Of a stretch of 64,000 bases of DNA, positions 9,212 to 17,511 are shown one piece after another (position 1 is the first letter of the stretch; each line of letters opens with the position of its first letter). Source of the stretch: Streptomyces sp. (GTDB lineage Bacteria > Actinomycetota > Actinomycetes > Streptomycetales > Streptomycetaceae); contig NZ_JAEKKT010000118.1 of the NCBI RefSeq assembly GCF_019510245.1, positions 55,380 through 119,379 on the forward strand, given 5' to 3'. The notes under the pieces are model-generated. The model worked only from the letters and a program-made list of their open reading frames with translations, searched no databases and was not told the origin of the DNA. A program made the translations under genes and the position numbers.

Positions 9212-10023
9212 TCAGGCGAGCTTTCGCTCCCCCGCCTCCACCGCGACGTCCAGCGTGTTGCCCGGCGGCGGGAAAGGGCAGATGAAGTGGTCCGCGAAGG
9301 CGCACTGCGGCAGCTGCGCCCGGTTGAAGTCCACGGTGGTGGAGCCGTCGGCGGACGGGGCGGCCGAATAGAGGTACCTGAAACGGAAGCTGCCGGCCCC
9401 GCTGGTGGCGTCGGCGAACACCGCCCACAGCCGCCCGTCGGCCTGCTCGGCGACCTGCAGGGTCAGGTCCCGTCCGGCCAGGGTGAAGCCGAGTTCCCCG
9501 GCCAGCACGAGCGCGCGCTCCACTCCGTCCGCGGTGCCGACGCGGACCGTGCGCGGGTCGTCGTCGTACGGCGTGAAGCGTCCCGGCACCGACCAGCGCG
9601 GGTCGTACGGGGTGGCGTCGATGCCCCGGAAGGCGCGGCGGGTCCCGGCGGCCGGGTCGTACTCCCGTATGCCCCAGACGCCCTCGCGGACCAGGACGAC
9701 CAGCCGGCGCTCGCCGAGCGTGACCCGGGACGACGGTTCGGGGTCGGCTGCGAGCCGCACCTCACCGGCGAAGGGCTCGCCGTCCAGGGCGAGGCCGTCG
9801 GCCGCCGTCGCGGTGAGCACGACGCCGTCCCCGTCGGCCGCCCAGATTCCGGGGACGGCGGGCAGCCGGCCGTCCGGATGGTCCTCGATCTGGGGGTCCC
9901 CCCAGGCCGTTTCAGGCACTGGGGGAGGCTGCCGACCAGTGCGAGCGGCCCGTACGGCGCCGACACCGTCTCCTCGCGGTGTTCGTGCCAGCGCTTCCAG
10001 TCCCCGGCCGCGTCCATGTTCAT
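9212..10023 (-). pseudogene. DUF1684 protein gene disrupted by a palindromic repeat
   Basis: Two reading frames make up one DUF1684 protein. The first starts at the ATG at 10023 (MNMDAAGDWKRWHEHREE) with GGAAGG upstream and runs to GPLALVG. The second carries IEDHPDGRLPAVPGIW to the stop at 9212, including the family's GRFTPYDDD and C-terminal TVDFNRAQLPQCAFADHFICPFPPPGN. The join is a copy of the dispersed 38-39-bp palindromic repeat (9890-9928), which replaces about three expected codons with 41 bases and shifts the frame. Translation from the ATG alone would give a short nonsense product. It is last in the minus-strand group behind the LLM monooxygenase. A base-calling error cannot create the repeat, so disruption is likely real. 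Confidence 0.75.
9890..9928. repeat. palindromic dispersed repeat, family P, copy 1
   Basis: Begins CTGGGGGTCCCCCCAG and ends GGCACTGGGGGAGG; near-identical to copies at 26850-26882 (inverted) and 38840-38877. It can fold into a stem because its ends are complementary. This copy lies inside the DUF1684 reading frame. Confidence 0.85.
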
Positions 10024-10087
10024 TCGATCAGCCCTTCCATGGCTTTCGTCATCACTCATGACATGTCTCTCATATGCGCAAGGTATT

Positions 10088-10903
10088 TCACGGTGCCGCG
10101 AGTTGCCCGGCGGGCCGCGCGAGGCCCAGGTGCTCGCGCAGGGTGCCGCCCGGGTAGAAGGTGCGGAACAGACCGCGGTGCTGGAGGAGCGCCACGGTGC
10201 CGTTGACCAGCCGCTCCAGGTCGCGGCGCGGCTCGGCCGGGACCAGGTGGAAGCCGTCGGCGGCACCCTCACCGTGCCAGCCGGCGACCAGCTCCGCCAG
10301 ATCCACCGGACCGCCCCGGTACAGCGGCCCCTGCACGGTCTGCCGGGGCCCGCCGCCACCGTGCCCCGGCTCGGCGGCACGCTCCCCGTCGCCCAGGTCC
10401 ACCACGAGACTCACCAGCACCCGCAGGGCCTCCGGCTCCCGCCCGAACTCCTTTGCATGCTGCCGCAGTTCCTCCCGCACGGCAGCGGCCTGCGCGGAGC
10501 TCGCGGCCCGCACCAGGGCGACGTCGGCGTAGCGGGCGGTGGCCCGCCGTGCGGCGGGCTCGGTGGCGTCAGCCATCCGGACCGGCTGCTCCGGCGCGGG
10601 TCCCGGGGCCTCGCTCCACCGGCCGGCCCGGCCCCGGCTGACCCGGTCGAGGCGGGCGACGGCGGCCTCGGGGGCGGTCGTCATCGGCACCAGCCCGATC
10701 CGCCGGGTGGCCGGGGCCACCTGCGCCAGCACGGTGAGCGCGTCGGTCTCCGGCCACCCGAACCGGTCGTCGAGCGTCACGAAGTCCAGTCCCCCGCTCT
10801 CGGCCAGCCGGACCAGCTCGACGTAGCGCTCCGCGTCGAACACGCCGGCCTGGTCCACGGCGGCGGCCAGATGCAGCAGCCCCCGGCCGTACGAGCCGGT
10901 CAT
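10088..10903 (-). CDS. luciferase-like (LLM class) flavin-dependent oxidoreductase
   Basis: 271 residues with the start of a bacterial luciferase-like TIM barrel: AERYVELVRLAESGGLDFVTLDDRF, then APATRRIGLVPMTT and LDRVSRGRAGRW, the usual barrel strands and loops. It is shorter than typical members (about 340-400), with little sequence between the MTT and LDRVSRG blocks, so the barrel may be reduced. ATG at 10903 was chosen because GGGAGG lies 9 bp upstream; GTG codons at 10906 and 10909 are alternatives. The substrate is unknown; relatives act on organosulfur or aliphatic compounds with FMNH2. It follows the FAD/NAD(P)-binding gene by 49 bp, which suggests a two-component flavin system (inference). 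Confidence 0.75.
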   Translation of the reverse strand: MTGSYGRGLLHLAAAVDQAGVFDAERYVELVRLAESGGLDFVTLDDRFGWPETDALTVLAQVAPATRRIGLVPMTTAPEAAVARLDRVSRGRAGRWSEAPGPAPEQPVRMADATEPAARRATARYADVALVRAASSAQAAAVREELRQHAKEFGREPEALRVLVSLVVDLGDGERAAEPGHGGGGPRQTVQGPLYRGGPVDLAELVAGWHGEGAADGFHLVPAEPRRDLERLVNGTVALLQHRGLFRTFYPGGTLREHLGLARPAGQLAAP

Positions 10904-10952
10904 CACCACGAACCTCCCAGTAAGTCGGCCGGACGCCGGACGGGACGCCCGC

Positions 10953-12707
10953 TCATGACACGTCTCCCGCCAGGTCGGCCAGGAAGGTGAGCGCGGCGCG
11001 GGCCGTGGCGTCGTTCTGCCGGAACGCGGGCCCTCCGGTGCGCGGCCGGGTGAACGCGCCGGGCGTACGGCCGTTCGTGAACGGCCCGAGCGCGAACCGC
11101 CGGGGATGCGGCCGCCCGCCCCCGTCGAGGATCCGCCCGTCGGCGGGGTCCACCCTGAGCAGCCCGTCGGCCGTCTCGGCGGCCTCGCCGGCAGGCAGCC
11201 CGCGCAGCAAGGTGTCCCGGGCACGCCCCACGGTGGGCTCGGGCAGCCGCGCCTCGACCAGGGCCCGCGCCCGCACCGCGAAGCCGGGCACGGTGTCGGC
11301 GGACGCCCGGAACATCCCGTCCTCGGCCGTCACCGTCATCCCGGCGCCGACGAACCGCAGCACCCCGGCCCTGGACAGCGCGAGCATCTGCCGCAGCCGG
11401 GGGCCTGGCGGCCCGGAGGCGAGGTAGCTGAAGAACCCGTGCCACCAGGACCCGATGTCGCCGAGCCGCACCAACTGCCCGTAGACGGAGAGCAGTCCGA
11501 GGAACACCGCCAGGTCGGCGCTGTACGCGGGATCGTGCCGGCGGTCCAGGTCCGCCTCGATGTAGTCGCGCAGTCCCTCCTGGAACTCCTCGTGCGACCC
11601 GTACCGCACCCCGTCCAGCGGGCGGTCCAGCGCCGCGAGGTCCAGCCGGTCGGCCGGGTCGGGTACGGCGGCCGCCACCAGCGCCCGCACGTCCGCCTCG
11701 CCCTCGGCGGCGGCGTACTTCTCCTCGAAGTCCCGCCAGGCGACGGCCGTCCGCTCGGGGTGGACGGTGAACAGCCGGTGGTAGTGGGCGAAGCCCAGCT
11801 CCTTCTCCACCAGCGGCCACACGTCCCGCCGGAAGTCGAAGCCGCCGGGCCGGGCGAGCAGTCCTTCGACCTCGCCGGGGCCGAGGAAACGGGGCAGCGG
11901 CGGGCGCTCGCCGGTCCAGTCGTACCCGATCTTCGAGTGGTACGGCACGCCGCGCCGCGACCCTACGTAGAGCACCGGCTCCTGGCCGGACGGCAGGTAG
12001 GTGTCGCCGTCGTGGCGGCCGCCCCGGCCCTCGGTGAGCAGCACCATCAGGTCGACGAAGGCGAGCCCGAAGCCCCGCACGAGCACCGGTTCGCCGGGCC
12101 GCAGCGCGGACAGGTCGCTGTCGGCGGTGAAGTCGGGCGGCAGGTGGACCAGGCCGTGCGCGGCGGCGTACGCGGCCAGCGCTTCCTGCTCCGGGTCGAG
12201 TTCGGCGTCCAGGTGGCCGAGGGCGAGGACGACGAGGTCGGCGAGGAGCGGGCGCGGCCGGCCCTCCAGCCAGACCTGCTGGCGGCCCTCGCGCGGCCCG
12301 CTGATCCGCAGGGCCCGGCGCGGGTGGTGGTGGACGGTGATGCCGTCGGGGAGGTCGGCGACCGCACGGTCGTAGACGTGGCGCAGATAGCGGCCCTGGA
12401 TCTGCCGGTCGGCGAAGGTACGGCCGTCCAGGCCCGCCCACTCGTGCAGGGTGGGCCCCTCCCGCACCGGCCCGGCCATCCGCACCGACTCGTCCGTGAA
12501 CATGGTGACGTCCTCGGCGTGCGAGTTCATCCACAGCAGCGGCGACTGGGCGGCCCGCCAGATGCGCCCGGCGCCCGGCGGGTGCGGGTCGACCAGGTGG
12601 ATGTCGAGCCCCGAACCGGCGTACAGCTCGGGCGCGTTGGCGGCGATGCGCTCCAGGAGTCCGGTCCCCCGCGGCCCGGCTCCCACGACCACCAACTGGG
12701 GCCTCAT
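10953..12707 (-). CDS. FAD/NAD(P)-binding protein
   Basis: 584 residues. The N-terminal Rossmann loop VVVGAGPRGTGLLERIA (about 6-22) matches the NAD_binding_9/YdhS-like group rather than classical Trx-type reductases. Later blocks include DIHLVDPHPPGAGRIW, LWMNSHAEDVTMFTDES and a second dinucleotide site PVLVRGFGLAFVDLM near the middle. The exact reaction is not known. The ATG overlaps the stop of a 24-codon ORF (TGATG/ATGA type), so its translation is probably coupled to that leader. It heads an apparent operon with the LLM monooxygenase and the broken DUF1684 gene. Confidence 0.8.
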   Translation of the reverse strand: MRPQLVVVGAGPRGTGLLERIAANAPELYAGSGLDIHLVDPHPPGAGRIWRAAQSPLLWMNSHAEDVTMFTDESVRMAGPVREGPTLHEWAGLDGRTFADRQIQGRYLRHVYDRAVADLPDGITVHHHPRRALRISGPREGRQQVWLEGRPRPLLADLVVLALGHLDAELDPEQEALAAYAAAHGLVHLPPDFTADSDLSALRPGEPVLVRGFGLAFVDLMVLLTEGRGGRHDGDTYLPSGQEPVLYVGSRRGVPYHSKIGYDWTGERPPLPRFLGPGEVEGLLARPGGFDFRRDVWPLVEKELGFAHYHRLFTVHPERTAVAWRDFEEKYAAAEGEADVRALVAAAVPDPADRLDLAALDRPLDGVRYGSHEEFQEGLRDYIEADLDRRHDPAYSADLAVFLGLLSVYGQLVRLGDIGSWWHGFFSYLASGPPGPRLRQMLALSRAGVLRFVGAGMTVTAEDGMFRASADTVPGFAVRARALVEARLPEPTVGRARDTLLRGLPAGEAAETADGLLRVDPADGRILDGGGRPHPRRFALGPFTNGRTPGAFTRPRTGGPAFRQNDATARAALTFLADLAGDVS

Positions 12708-12778
12708 CGGGTGGCCTCGGGCCGGGGTATGCCGGGGACGGAAGCGGTGGGGGTTCTGGCGAGGGTCTCGGAAGACAT
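12704..12778 (-). CDS. 24-residue leader ORF coupled to the FAD/NAD(P) gene
   Basis: Short frame starting MSSETLARTPT and ending PRPEATR. Its TGA overlaps the ATG of the next gene and it has GGAG 7 bp before its start. It may be a regulatory uORF or a translational on-ramp. It could also be an N-terminal extension of the FAD protein separated by an indel, since it reads straight into that start region. No function is recognised. Confidence 0.45.
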   Translation of the reverse strand: MSSETLARTPTASVPGIPRPEATR

Positions 12779-12902
12779 GCGAAGGCTCCGTGGCGGATCA
12801 ATCGAACACGGTGGACGCGCACACGGGGGTGCGGGTGCCTTCACACGGAACGCCGGAGTACGGCGCTCTTACGGCCGAGCCCCTCAGCAGGGCCGTCCGT
12901 CG

Positions 12903-12933
12903 ACTGTACGGTGCCGTTTCCCCTCGCTGTCAA
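12903..12933 (-). promoter_or_regulatory. candidate promoter for the FAD/LLM operon
   Basis: On the minus strand a perfect -35 TTGACA (12928-12933) and a TACAGT -10 (12903-12908) are spaced by 19 bp. They lie about 125 bp upstream of the leader ORF start. The spacing is slightly long. Confidence 0.45.
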
Positions 12934-12969
12934 GGGTGTCCAGAGTGTGAGCGGCACGTCTCAGGTCGG

Positions 12970-12998
12970 TTGACGGAAAACCGGAGACCTGTTCCACT
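12970..12998 (+). promoter_or_regulatory. candidate promoter for the orphan leader peptide
   Basis: TTGACG (12970-12975), 17 bp, then TCCACT (12993-12998). The -10 is weak, but it places the transcription start at the ATG at 13005, as expected for a leaderless leader-peptide transcript. Confidence 0.35.
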
Positions 12999-13004
12999 TG
13001 GCCC

Positions 13005-13076
13005 ATGCATCCGCAGCAGTGGCTGGTCACCCGCTCCCACATCGACTTCGGTCGAGTGTGGTCCTGTTCCTGTTGA
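13005..13076 (+). CDS. cysteine-type regulatory leader peptide (orphan)
   Basis: 23-residue ORF beginning MHPQQWL and ending VTRSHIDFGRVWSCSC. The HID-x2-RV-x-S core followed by terminal cysteines is the pattern of the short leader peptides that precede sulfur-acquisition and cysteine genes in Streptomyces, where ribosome progress over Cys codons is thought to control expression downstream. No Shine-Dalgarno is present; the start is 7 bp from a possible -10, consistent with leaderless translation. A small hairpin (CCCCGC, loop, GCGGGG) follows at 13094-13110. No plus-strand gene exists until 17512, so nothing is left for it to control. Too short for ordinary gene callers. Confidence 0.7.
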   Translation: MHPQQWLVTRSHIDFGRVWSCSC

Positions 13077-13170
13077 GCTGACCCCCTGCGCGCCCCGCGG
13101 ACAGCGGGGACTCCTCGTGTTCTCCTTTCGCCTTCACACGCACCCCCTCCCCTCGAAAACAGACGCCGGA

Positions 13171-13257
13171 TCCACGCGCCCCAAAGGGGCGCGGGACCGT
13201 GTATATATGCGGCTCCGCCGCGTGGGCGCGAGCAACCACATACGGCAAGCACTCGCC
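13171..13257 (+). repeat. dispersed repeat, family G, copy A
   Basis: A block reading CGCGCCCCAAAGGGGCGCGGG, a short spacer, TATGCGGCTCCGCCGCG and GGGCGCGAGCAACCAC. The same sequence recurs inverted at about 49445-49530, and part of it at about 26796-26850. Two internal hairpins are obvious. It sits downstream of the conservon, where it may serve as its transcription end. Confidence 0.8.
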
Positions 13258-13281
13258 ACACCGCCCGCGCCCCCACGGCGA

Positions 13282-13877
13282 CTAGCGCGCAGCCATCGCC
13301 CTCCTCCTGGGTACGGACCTCACCCCGATCACCCGGTCCATCAACGCCCCCAGCACCTCCCGCACCGCCCCCCGCTCCCGAGCGTCGCACTCCAGCACCG
13401 GCACGTCGGCTCCCAGCCCCAGCGCCTCCCGCACCTCCTCCAGCTCGAACCGCTCGGCTCCGTCGAAGCGGTTCACGGCGAGGACGAAGGGCGCCCCGTG
13501 GGCCTCGAAGTAGTCGACGGCGGGAAAGCAGTCCTCGATCCGGCGCGTGTCCGCGAGGACCACCGTGCCCAGCGCCCCCTCCACCAGGTCGTCCCACAGG
13601 AACGAGAACCGGTCCTGGCCGGGCGTCCCGAACAGGTACAGCGCGACGGCCGGATCCAGCGTGATGCGGCCGAAGTCGAGCGCCACGGTCGTCGTGGTCT
13701 TGGACTCGACCCCGGCGAGCGAGTCGACGCCGACCGACACCTGGGTGATCGCCGCCTCCGTGTCCAGCGGCTCGATCTCCGAGATCGCCCCGATGAACGT
13801 CGTCTTGCCGACCCCCAGCCCCCGCTCACCACGATCTTCACGGCGAGCGGCACGACCTTCTCAGAGCGCCCGGACAT
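13282..13877 (-). pseudogene. cvnD: conservon GTP-binding protein, frameshifted in the P-loop
   Basis: The N-terminal part starts at the ATG at 13877 (MSGRSEKVVPLAVKIVVSGG). The rest, from GKTTFIG and VSVGVDSLAGVESKTTTTVALDFGRI to the stop at 13282, is in another frame. Exactly one base is missing in the G-rich stretch 13812-13824 that should encode the Walker A loop (S-G-G-x-G-V-G-K-T-T). LFGTPGQDRF and NRFDG mark the switch II and specificity regions of the small Ras-like GTPases of conservons. Either a genuine loss or a homopolymer sequencing error; the second frameshift in cvnA of the same operon favours decay or a systematic error. It overlaps cvnC by 17 bp. Confidence 0.75.
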
Positions 13878-14211
13878 GGTCCCTGATCCTTTCCAGCATC
13901 TGGAGCGGCAGCTCCGCGGGTTGCCGGCAGGCGAGCTGTCCGGCGACGACGAGATCGGAGATCAGCACCTTGGCGACTCCGAGGGGTACGCCGACCCGGT
14001 GCGCCACCTCGGCGACCGTGGTCGGCTGCGCGCACACCGCCACGATGTGCCGGCGTTCGAACGTGAGCGACTCGTCCGGCGCGCCCACGGCCATGACCAG
14101 CGTCTCCAGCCGCAGATCGGTCTGGAGCGGCTCGGCCCGCCCGCCGGTGATGATGAACGGCCGTACGAAGGACGTCTCCTCGACGGCTTCGGCAGGCTCC
14201 CGCTCGCTCAT
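13861..14211 (-). CDS. cvnC: conservon DUF742 protein
   Basis: 116-residue DUF742 protein, the third component of Streptomyces conservons. SFVRPFIITGGRAEP is the family start signature, and a winged-helix-like segment (TTVAEVAHRVGVPLGVAKVLISDLVVAG) makes up the C-terminal half. It acts with CvnB and the GTPase CvnD at the membrane sensor CvnA, in an assembly likened to eukaryotic GPCR-G protein signalling. ATGA overlap with cvnB; intact. Confidence 0.9.
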   Translation of the reverse strand: MSEREPAEAVEETSFVRPFIITGGRAEPLQTDLRLETLVMAVGAPDESLTFERRHIVAVCAQPTTVAEVAHRVGVPLGVAKVLISDLVVAGQLACRQPAELPLQMLERIRDHVRAL

Positions 14212-14636
14212 CGTGGCAACGCCTGCCGCAGGTCGGCGATGAGCATCGGGGTGAGCAGGTCACCGGCCCGCTCCGCGAGCACCGCCATCTCGTAGCCGAC
14301 GAGGCCCAGCTCGCCGCTGGAGTCGGCGAGGACGCCGAGACAGCTGCCGTCCCGGATCGCGGAGACCAGCAGGAAGCCGCGTCCCATCTCGATCATGATG
14401 AGCTTGACCCCGTCGAAGCTGTACCGCTTGGACGCGCTGCGGGCGAGCGACGAGAGTCCGGAGACGATCGCCGCGAGATGGTCGGCCTCGGTACGCCCGA
14501 GCCCGTCCGAGACGGCGATCAGCAGCCCGTCGGAGGAGACGGCGACCGCGTCCCGTACCCCGTCCGTGGACCTGACGAAGTTCGCGAGCAGCCAGTTGAA
14601 GGTCCGCGACTCGTTGGGGGTGCCGACGGTGGTCAT
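14208..14636 (-). CDS. cvnB: conservon roadblock/LC7 protein
   Basis: 142 residues with one roadblock/LC7 domain: FNWLLANFVRSTDGVRDAVAVSSDGLLIAVSDG, then LAAIVSGLSSLARSA. Proteins of this fold usually act as GAP-like partners of small GTPases; here the partner should be CvnD. ATG at 14636 overlaps the cvnA stop (ATGA), and its own stop overlaps cvnC. The frame upstream of its start is continuous with the frameshifted cvnA frame. Confidence 0.92.
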   Translation of the reverse strand: MTTVGTPNESRTFNWLLANFVRSTDGVRDAVAVSSDGLLIAVSDGLGRTEADHLAAIVSGLSSLARSASKRYSFDGVKLIMIEMGRGFLLVSAIRDGSCLGVLADSSGELGLVGYEMAVLAERAGDLLTPMLIADLRQALPR

Positions 14637-16910
14637 GCGCCGTCCTCCTCGGTGCGCGCCTCGGACGCCTGCGCCGACGCCTGCTCCTGCTCCCTCGCCT
14701 GTTCTTTCTCTTTTCGCTTCTCCTTCTCGACGCTGATCCCGCCCCGCATGTGGGCGCTCCGCAGGGTGGCGAGCATTCCGGAGACCTCCTCGGGGCTGCG
14801 GTCGGGGGTGCGCTCGGCGGGCGCGGGGCGGCTGGGCCGGTCCGTCTCGCTGACGGCCTCCGAGATCGCGCTGCGCTGGGGCCGCTTCACGAGCCCGTTG
14901 CGGGTCCGGGCGGCCGAGGCGCCCTTCTTCGGCTGTTCGGGCCTGGCCTCGGCGGCGACGGAGACGAGCTGCGTCTCGTCCGGCTCCCTGCGCGGGGCCG
15001 GTACGGCGGCGGCCGCCTGCTGCTTCGGGGCTGCCGCGGCCTCGGTGAGCAGGCTGTCCGGGACGAGCACCCGGGCCACCACTCCGGCGGCCGGTGCCTC
15101 CCCCAGCCGTACCTCGATCCCGCACTTGCGGGCGAGCGCGCCGACCACGAAGTGGCCGAGGAACCGGGTGGGTTCGGCCATGAAGCTGGCGGTGCCGGAG
15201 AGCCGTACGTTGGCCTCGGCGATCGCCTGGGCGTCCATGCCGAGGCCGTGGTCGACGATCGCGACCAGGTAGCCGGCGCTGGTGCGGCGGCCCTCGATCT
15301 CGACGTCCGAGTCCGGCGGGGAGAAGCTGAGCGCGTTCTCGATCAGCTCCGCGAGGAGGTGGGCGATCTCGGCGACGACCGCGCCGGTGAGATGGGCCGG
15401 CTCGACCCGGCGCAGGGTGACCCGGCGGTACTCCTCGACCTCCGCGAGGGAGGCGCGCAGGACGTCCGTGATGGACAGCGGGGTGGACCAGGGGCGGGCG
15501 GGGGCTGGCCTCCCCGGCGAGGACGAGCAGGCTCTCGGCGTTGCGGCGCATCCGGGTGGCGAGGTGGTCCAGCTCGAAGAGGTTGGCGAGGGTCGCGGGG
15601 TCGGCGTCCTCGTGCTCCAGCCTGTTGATGAAGCTGATCTGGCGGCGTACCAGGTTCTGGTTGCGGCGGCCGAGGCTGACCAGCGAGTCGGTGGCGTTGC
15701 GGCGCAGCACGGCCTGCTCGGTGGCCAGGTCGTAGGCGGCCCGCTGCACCCGGTCGAAGGCCTCGGCGACCTCCTTGACCTCGGCGCCGGCCCGGCCGGA
15801 GACGGCGAGCGGGGCGGGCGGCTCGGGGTGCTCGCCGTAGGAGCCGTCCTGGACGGCGGCGACGGCCTTCGGCAGCCGCTCCCCGGCGACCTCGCGGGCC
15901 TGCTGGGCCAGTTCGGCGAGCGGTGCGGAGACGGACCGTACGCAGTCGAGGGCGAGCGCGCCGAGCGCGGCGACGGTGCCGAGGGCGAGCAGCAGGAAGA
16001 GCAGCAGGTCGCGCTGGGCGGTGCCCTCCAGGGCCGAGGCCCGGTTCTCGACGTCGGTGCCGAGCGAGACCTGGACGTCCCGCAGCCCGTTGATGGTGGC
16101 GGTCATCGCGTCCCACCACTGCATGGGCGGGATGTCGTTCCACCTGAGCCTGCCTCCGCCCTTGACGGCGGTGTCCTCGTAGGCCAGCGCGCGCTCGGCG
16201 TCCGGGGTGGTCATGGCCGCGTCCAGGCGGCGCTGCTGGGCGTCGGTGGCCGAGCGCGGGAAGGCGTCGAGGGCGGCGAGGCGGCCGGCCCGGATCTCCA
16301 TGAACCGGCTGTAGTCCTCGCCCTGGAACTGCCCGGCGCGCACCGAGCCGAGCACGATGGCGCGTTCCTCGCCGGTGAACTCCTTGGCGTTGCCGAGGAT
16401 CTGCAGTGCCTGGTAGGCGTCGCGCAGAGTGGCGTCGTGGACGTCACCGATGCCGAGGTCGAGCCGGTCGAGGACGGTGATGGTGGTGGTGAAGTAGTCG
16501 AAGGTGTCCTTCACCACGCCGGTGTGGTCGTCCGCGTGCTTGCGGATGCCGGCGAGGCCGTCGAGTCGTCCGAGGGACTCGCGCACCGAGCCGGCGGCGT
16601 TGTCGTCACGGCCGCGGAGCGCCTGGTCGAGCCGGTCCCGGGCGGTGTCGGTGGCCTTGCGCTGCGCGGGCAGCTTGCCCGCGAACTCCTTGACGCCACC
16701 GACGTATCCGGTGGTGAGGCCGCGTTCCTTCTGGAGTTCGTGGATCAGGCCCTGCAGCGTGATCTCCAGCCGGGCGTTGTCCGCGGTCGCGGAGGCGTTG
16801 CGGTAGGCGGAGATCTGCTCGGCGGCCGCGACGCCGAGCAGCGTCAGCAGGACGGCGAGGGCCAGGACCAGGATCCTCAGGAGCCTGGTACGGATGGTGG
16901 CTGCTTGCAC
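14633..16910 (-). pseudogene. cvnA: conservon sensor histidine kinase-like protein, frameshifted
   Basis: The N-terminal part (start ATG at 16910) has a membrane helix near 13-32, a nitrate/nitrite-type sensing region, a second helix (LLLFLLLALGTVAALGALAL), a HAMP-like linker and the dimerisation helix up to LLVLAGEASPRP. Near 15491-15504 the run GGGGCGGGCGGGGG appears to contain a 4-bp duplication (GGGC), which shifts the frame. Beyond it the correct frame gives WSTPLSITDVLRASLAEVEEYRRV, an N-box (LIENALSFSPP) and G-box (VDHGLGMD) of a HATPase, then a charged tail to the stop at 14633. Removing four bases restores a single protein of about 758 residues. As read, the ATPase domain is lost. 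First gene of the conservon. Confidence 0.75.
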
Positions 16911-17511
16911 GGAAGTGCCTTAATCATGAGGCGAGTTGATGGATGCGCAGAACCAGGGGGGAGAAATGGTTCTGCGTTCCGGCCAACGAACCTCTCCGGG
17001 CAGCGGTCACCCGATCATGTTTTTGTTTTACGTCACGGAAACAGGATCAAGGTGAATCCCGAGGCGAGCGCCCGGGGGCCGCGCACCCGTATACGGTGAA
17101 GGCCACTCGCCCCGGTTGACGCCGCCCGTCGCCGCACCCGGGCCCACGAGATTCCCTGAGTGTGCGTCAGACCGACCCGAAGGCGGCCCGAAGAGGCCTG
17201 AAGAGGCCCGAAGAGGCCCGAAGAGGCCCGAAGAGGCCTGGAAGACGCTCCTAAGCCACCCCGGATCGCCCCGCAGCGTTCACCCGGACGCACCGTTCAT
17301 CACCCGTACGCCGGGAACAATCATATTTCACTCTCAGTCAGCAGGCGTGTGAGCTACCGCCCTTGGGGTACCTGGGCTCTCGACGTTTTGGCTCTGCACC
17401 AGTACCGTCACAAACCCCCCGTGCGGCGTCTATCCACTTGGCGCGACATCCGCATCATGGACGACCATAGGGATGCGGAAGCAAGAAAGACCGCTGTGAG
17501 AGGAGGCGTCC
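16911..17511. other. 600-bp intergenic region between cvnA and sflA
   Basis: Divergent promoter region. It contains an A/T-rich patch at about 17010-17030 next to the cvnA start, and a 10-bp tandem repeat at 17181-17240. GAGAGGAGG lies just before sflA. I found no convincing ORF or structured RNA. Confidence 0.5.
17181..17240 (+). repeat. 10-bp tandem repeat
   Basis: Five consecutive copies of AAGAGGCCYG (17191-17240) preceded by one degenerate copy. The period of 10 is one helical turn and is not a codon multiple, so it is not coding. Confidence 0.9.

Noticed and set aside
9890..9928. Programmed ribosomal frameshift in the DUF1684 gene
   Set aside because: The C/G runs could allow slippage, but the shift coincides with a repeat found elsewhere, so insertion explains it better.
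14208..16910. A genuine 900-residue sensor-roadblock fusion
   Set aside because: The HATPase motifs N-box and G-box are preserved in the other frame, so the fusion results from a frameshift in cvnA.
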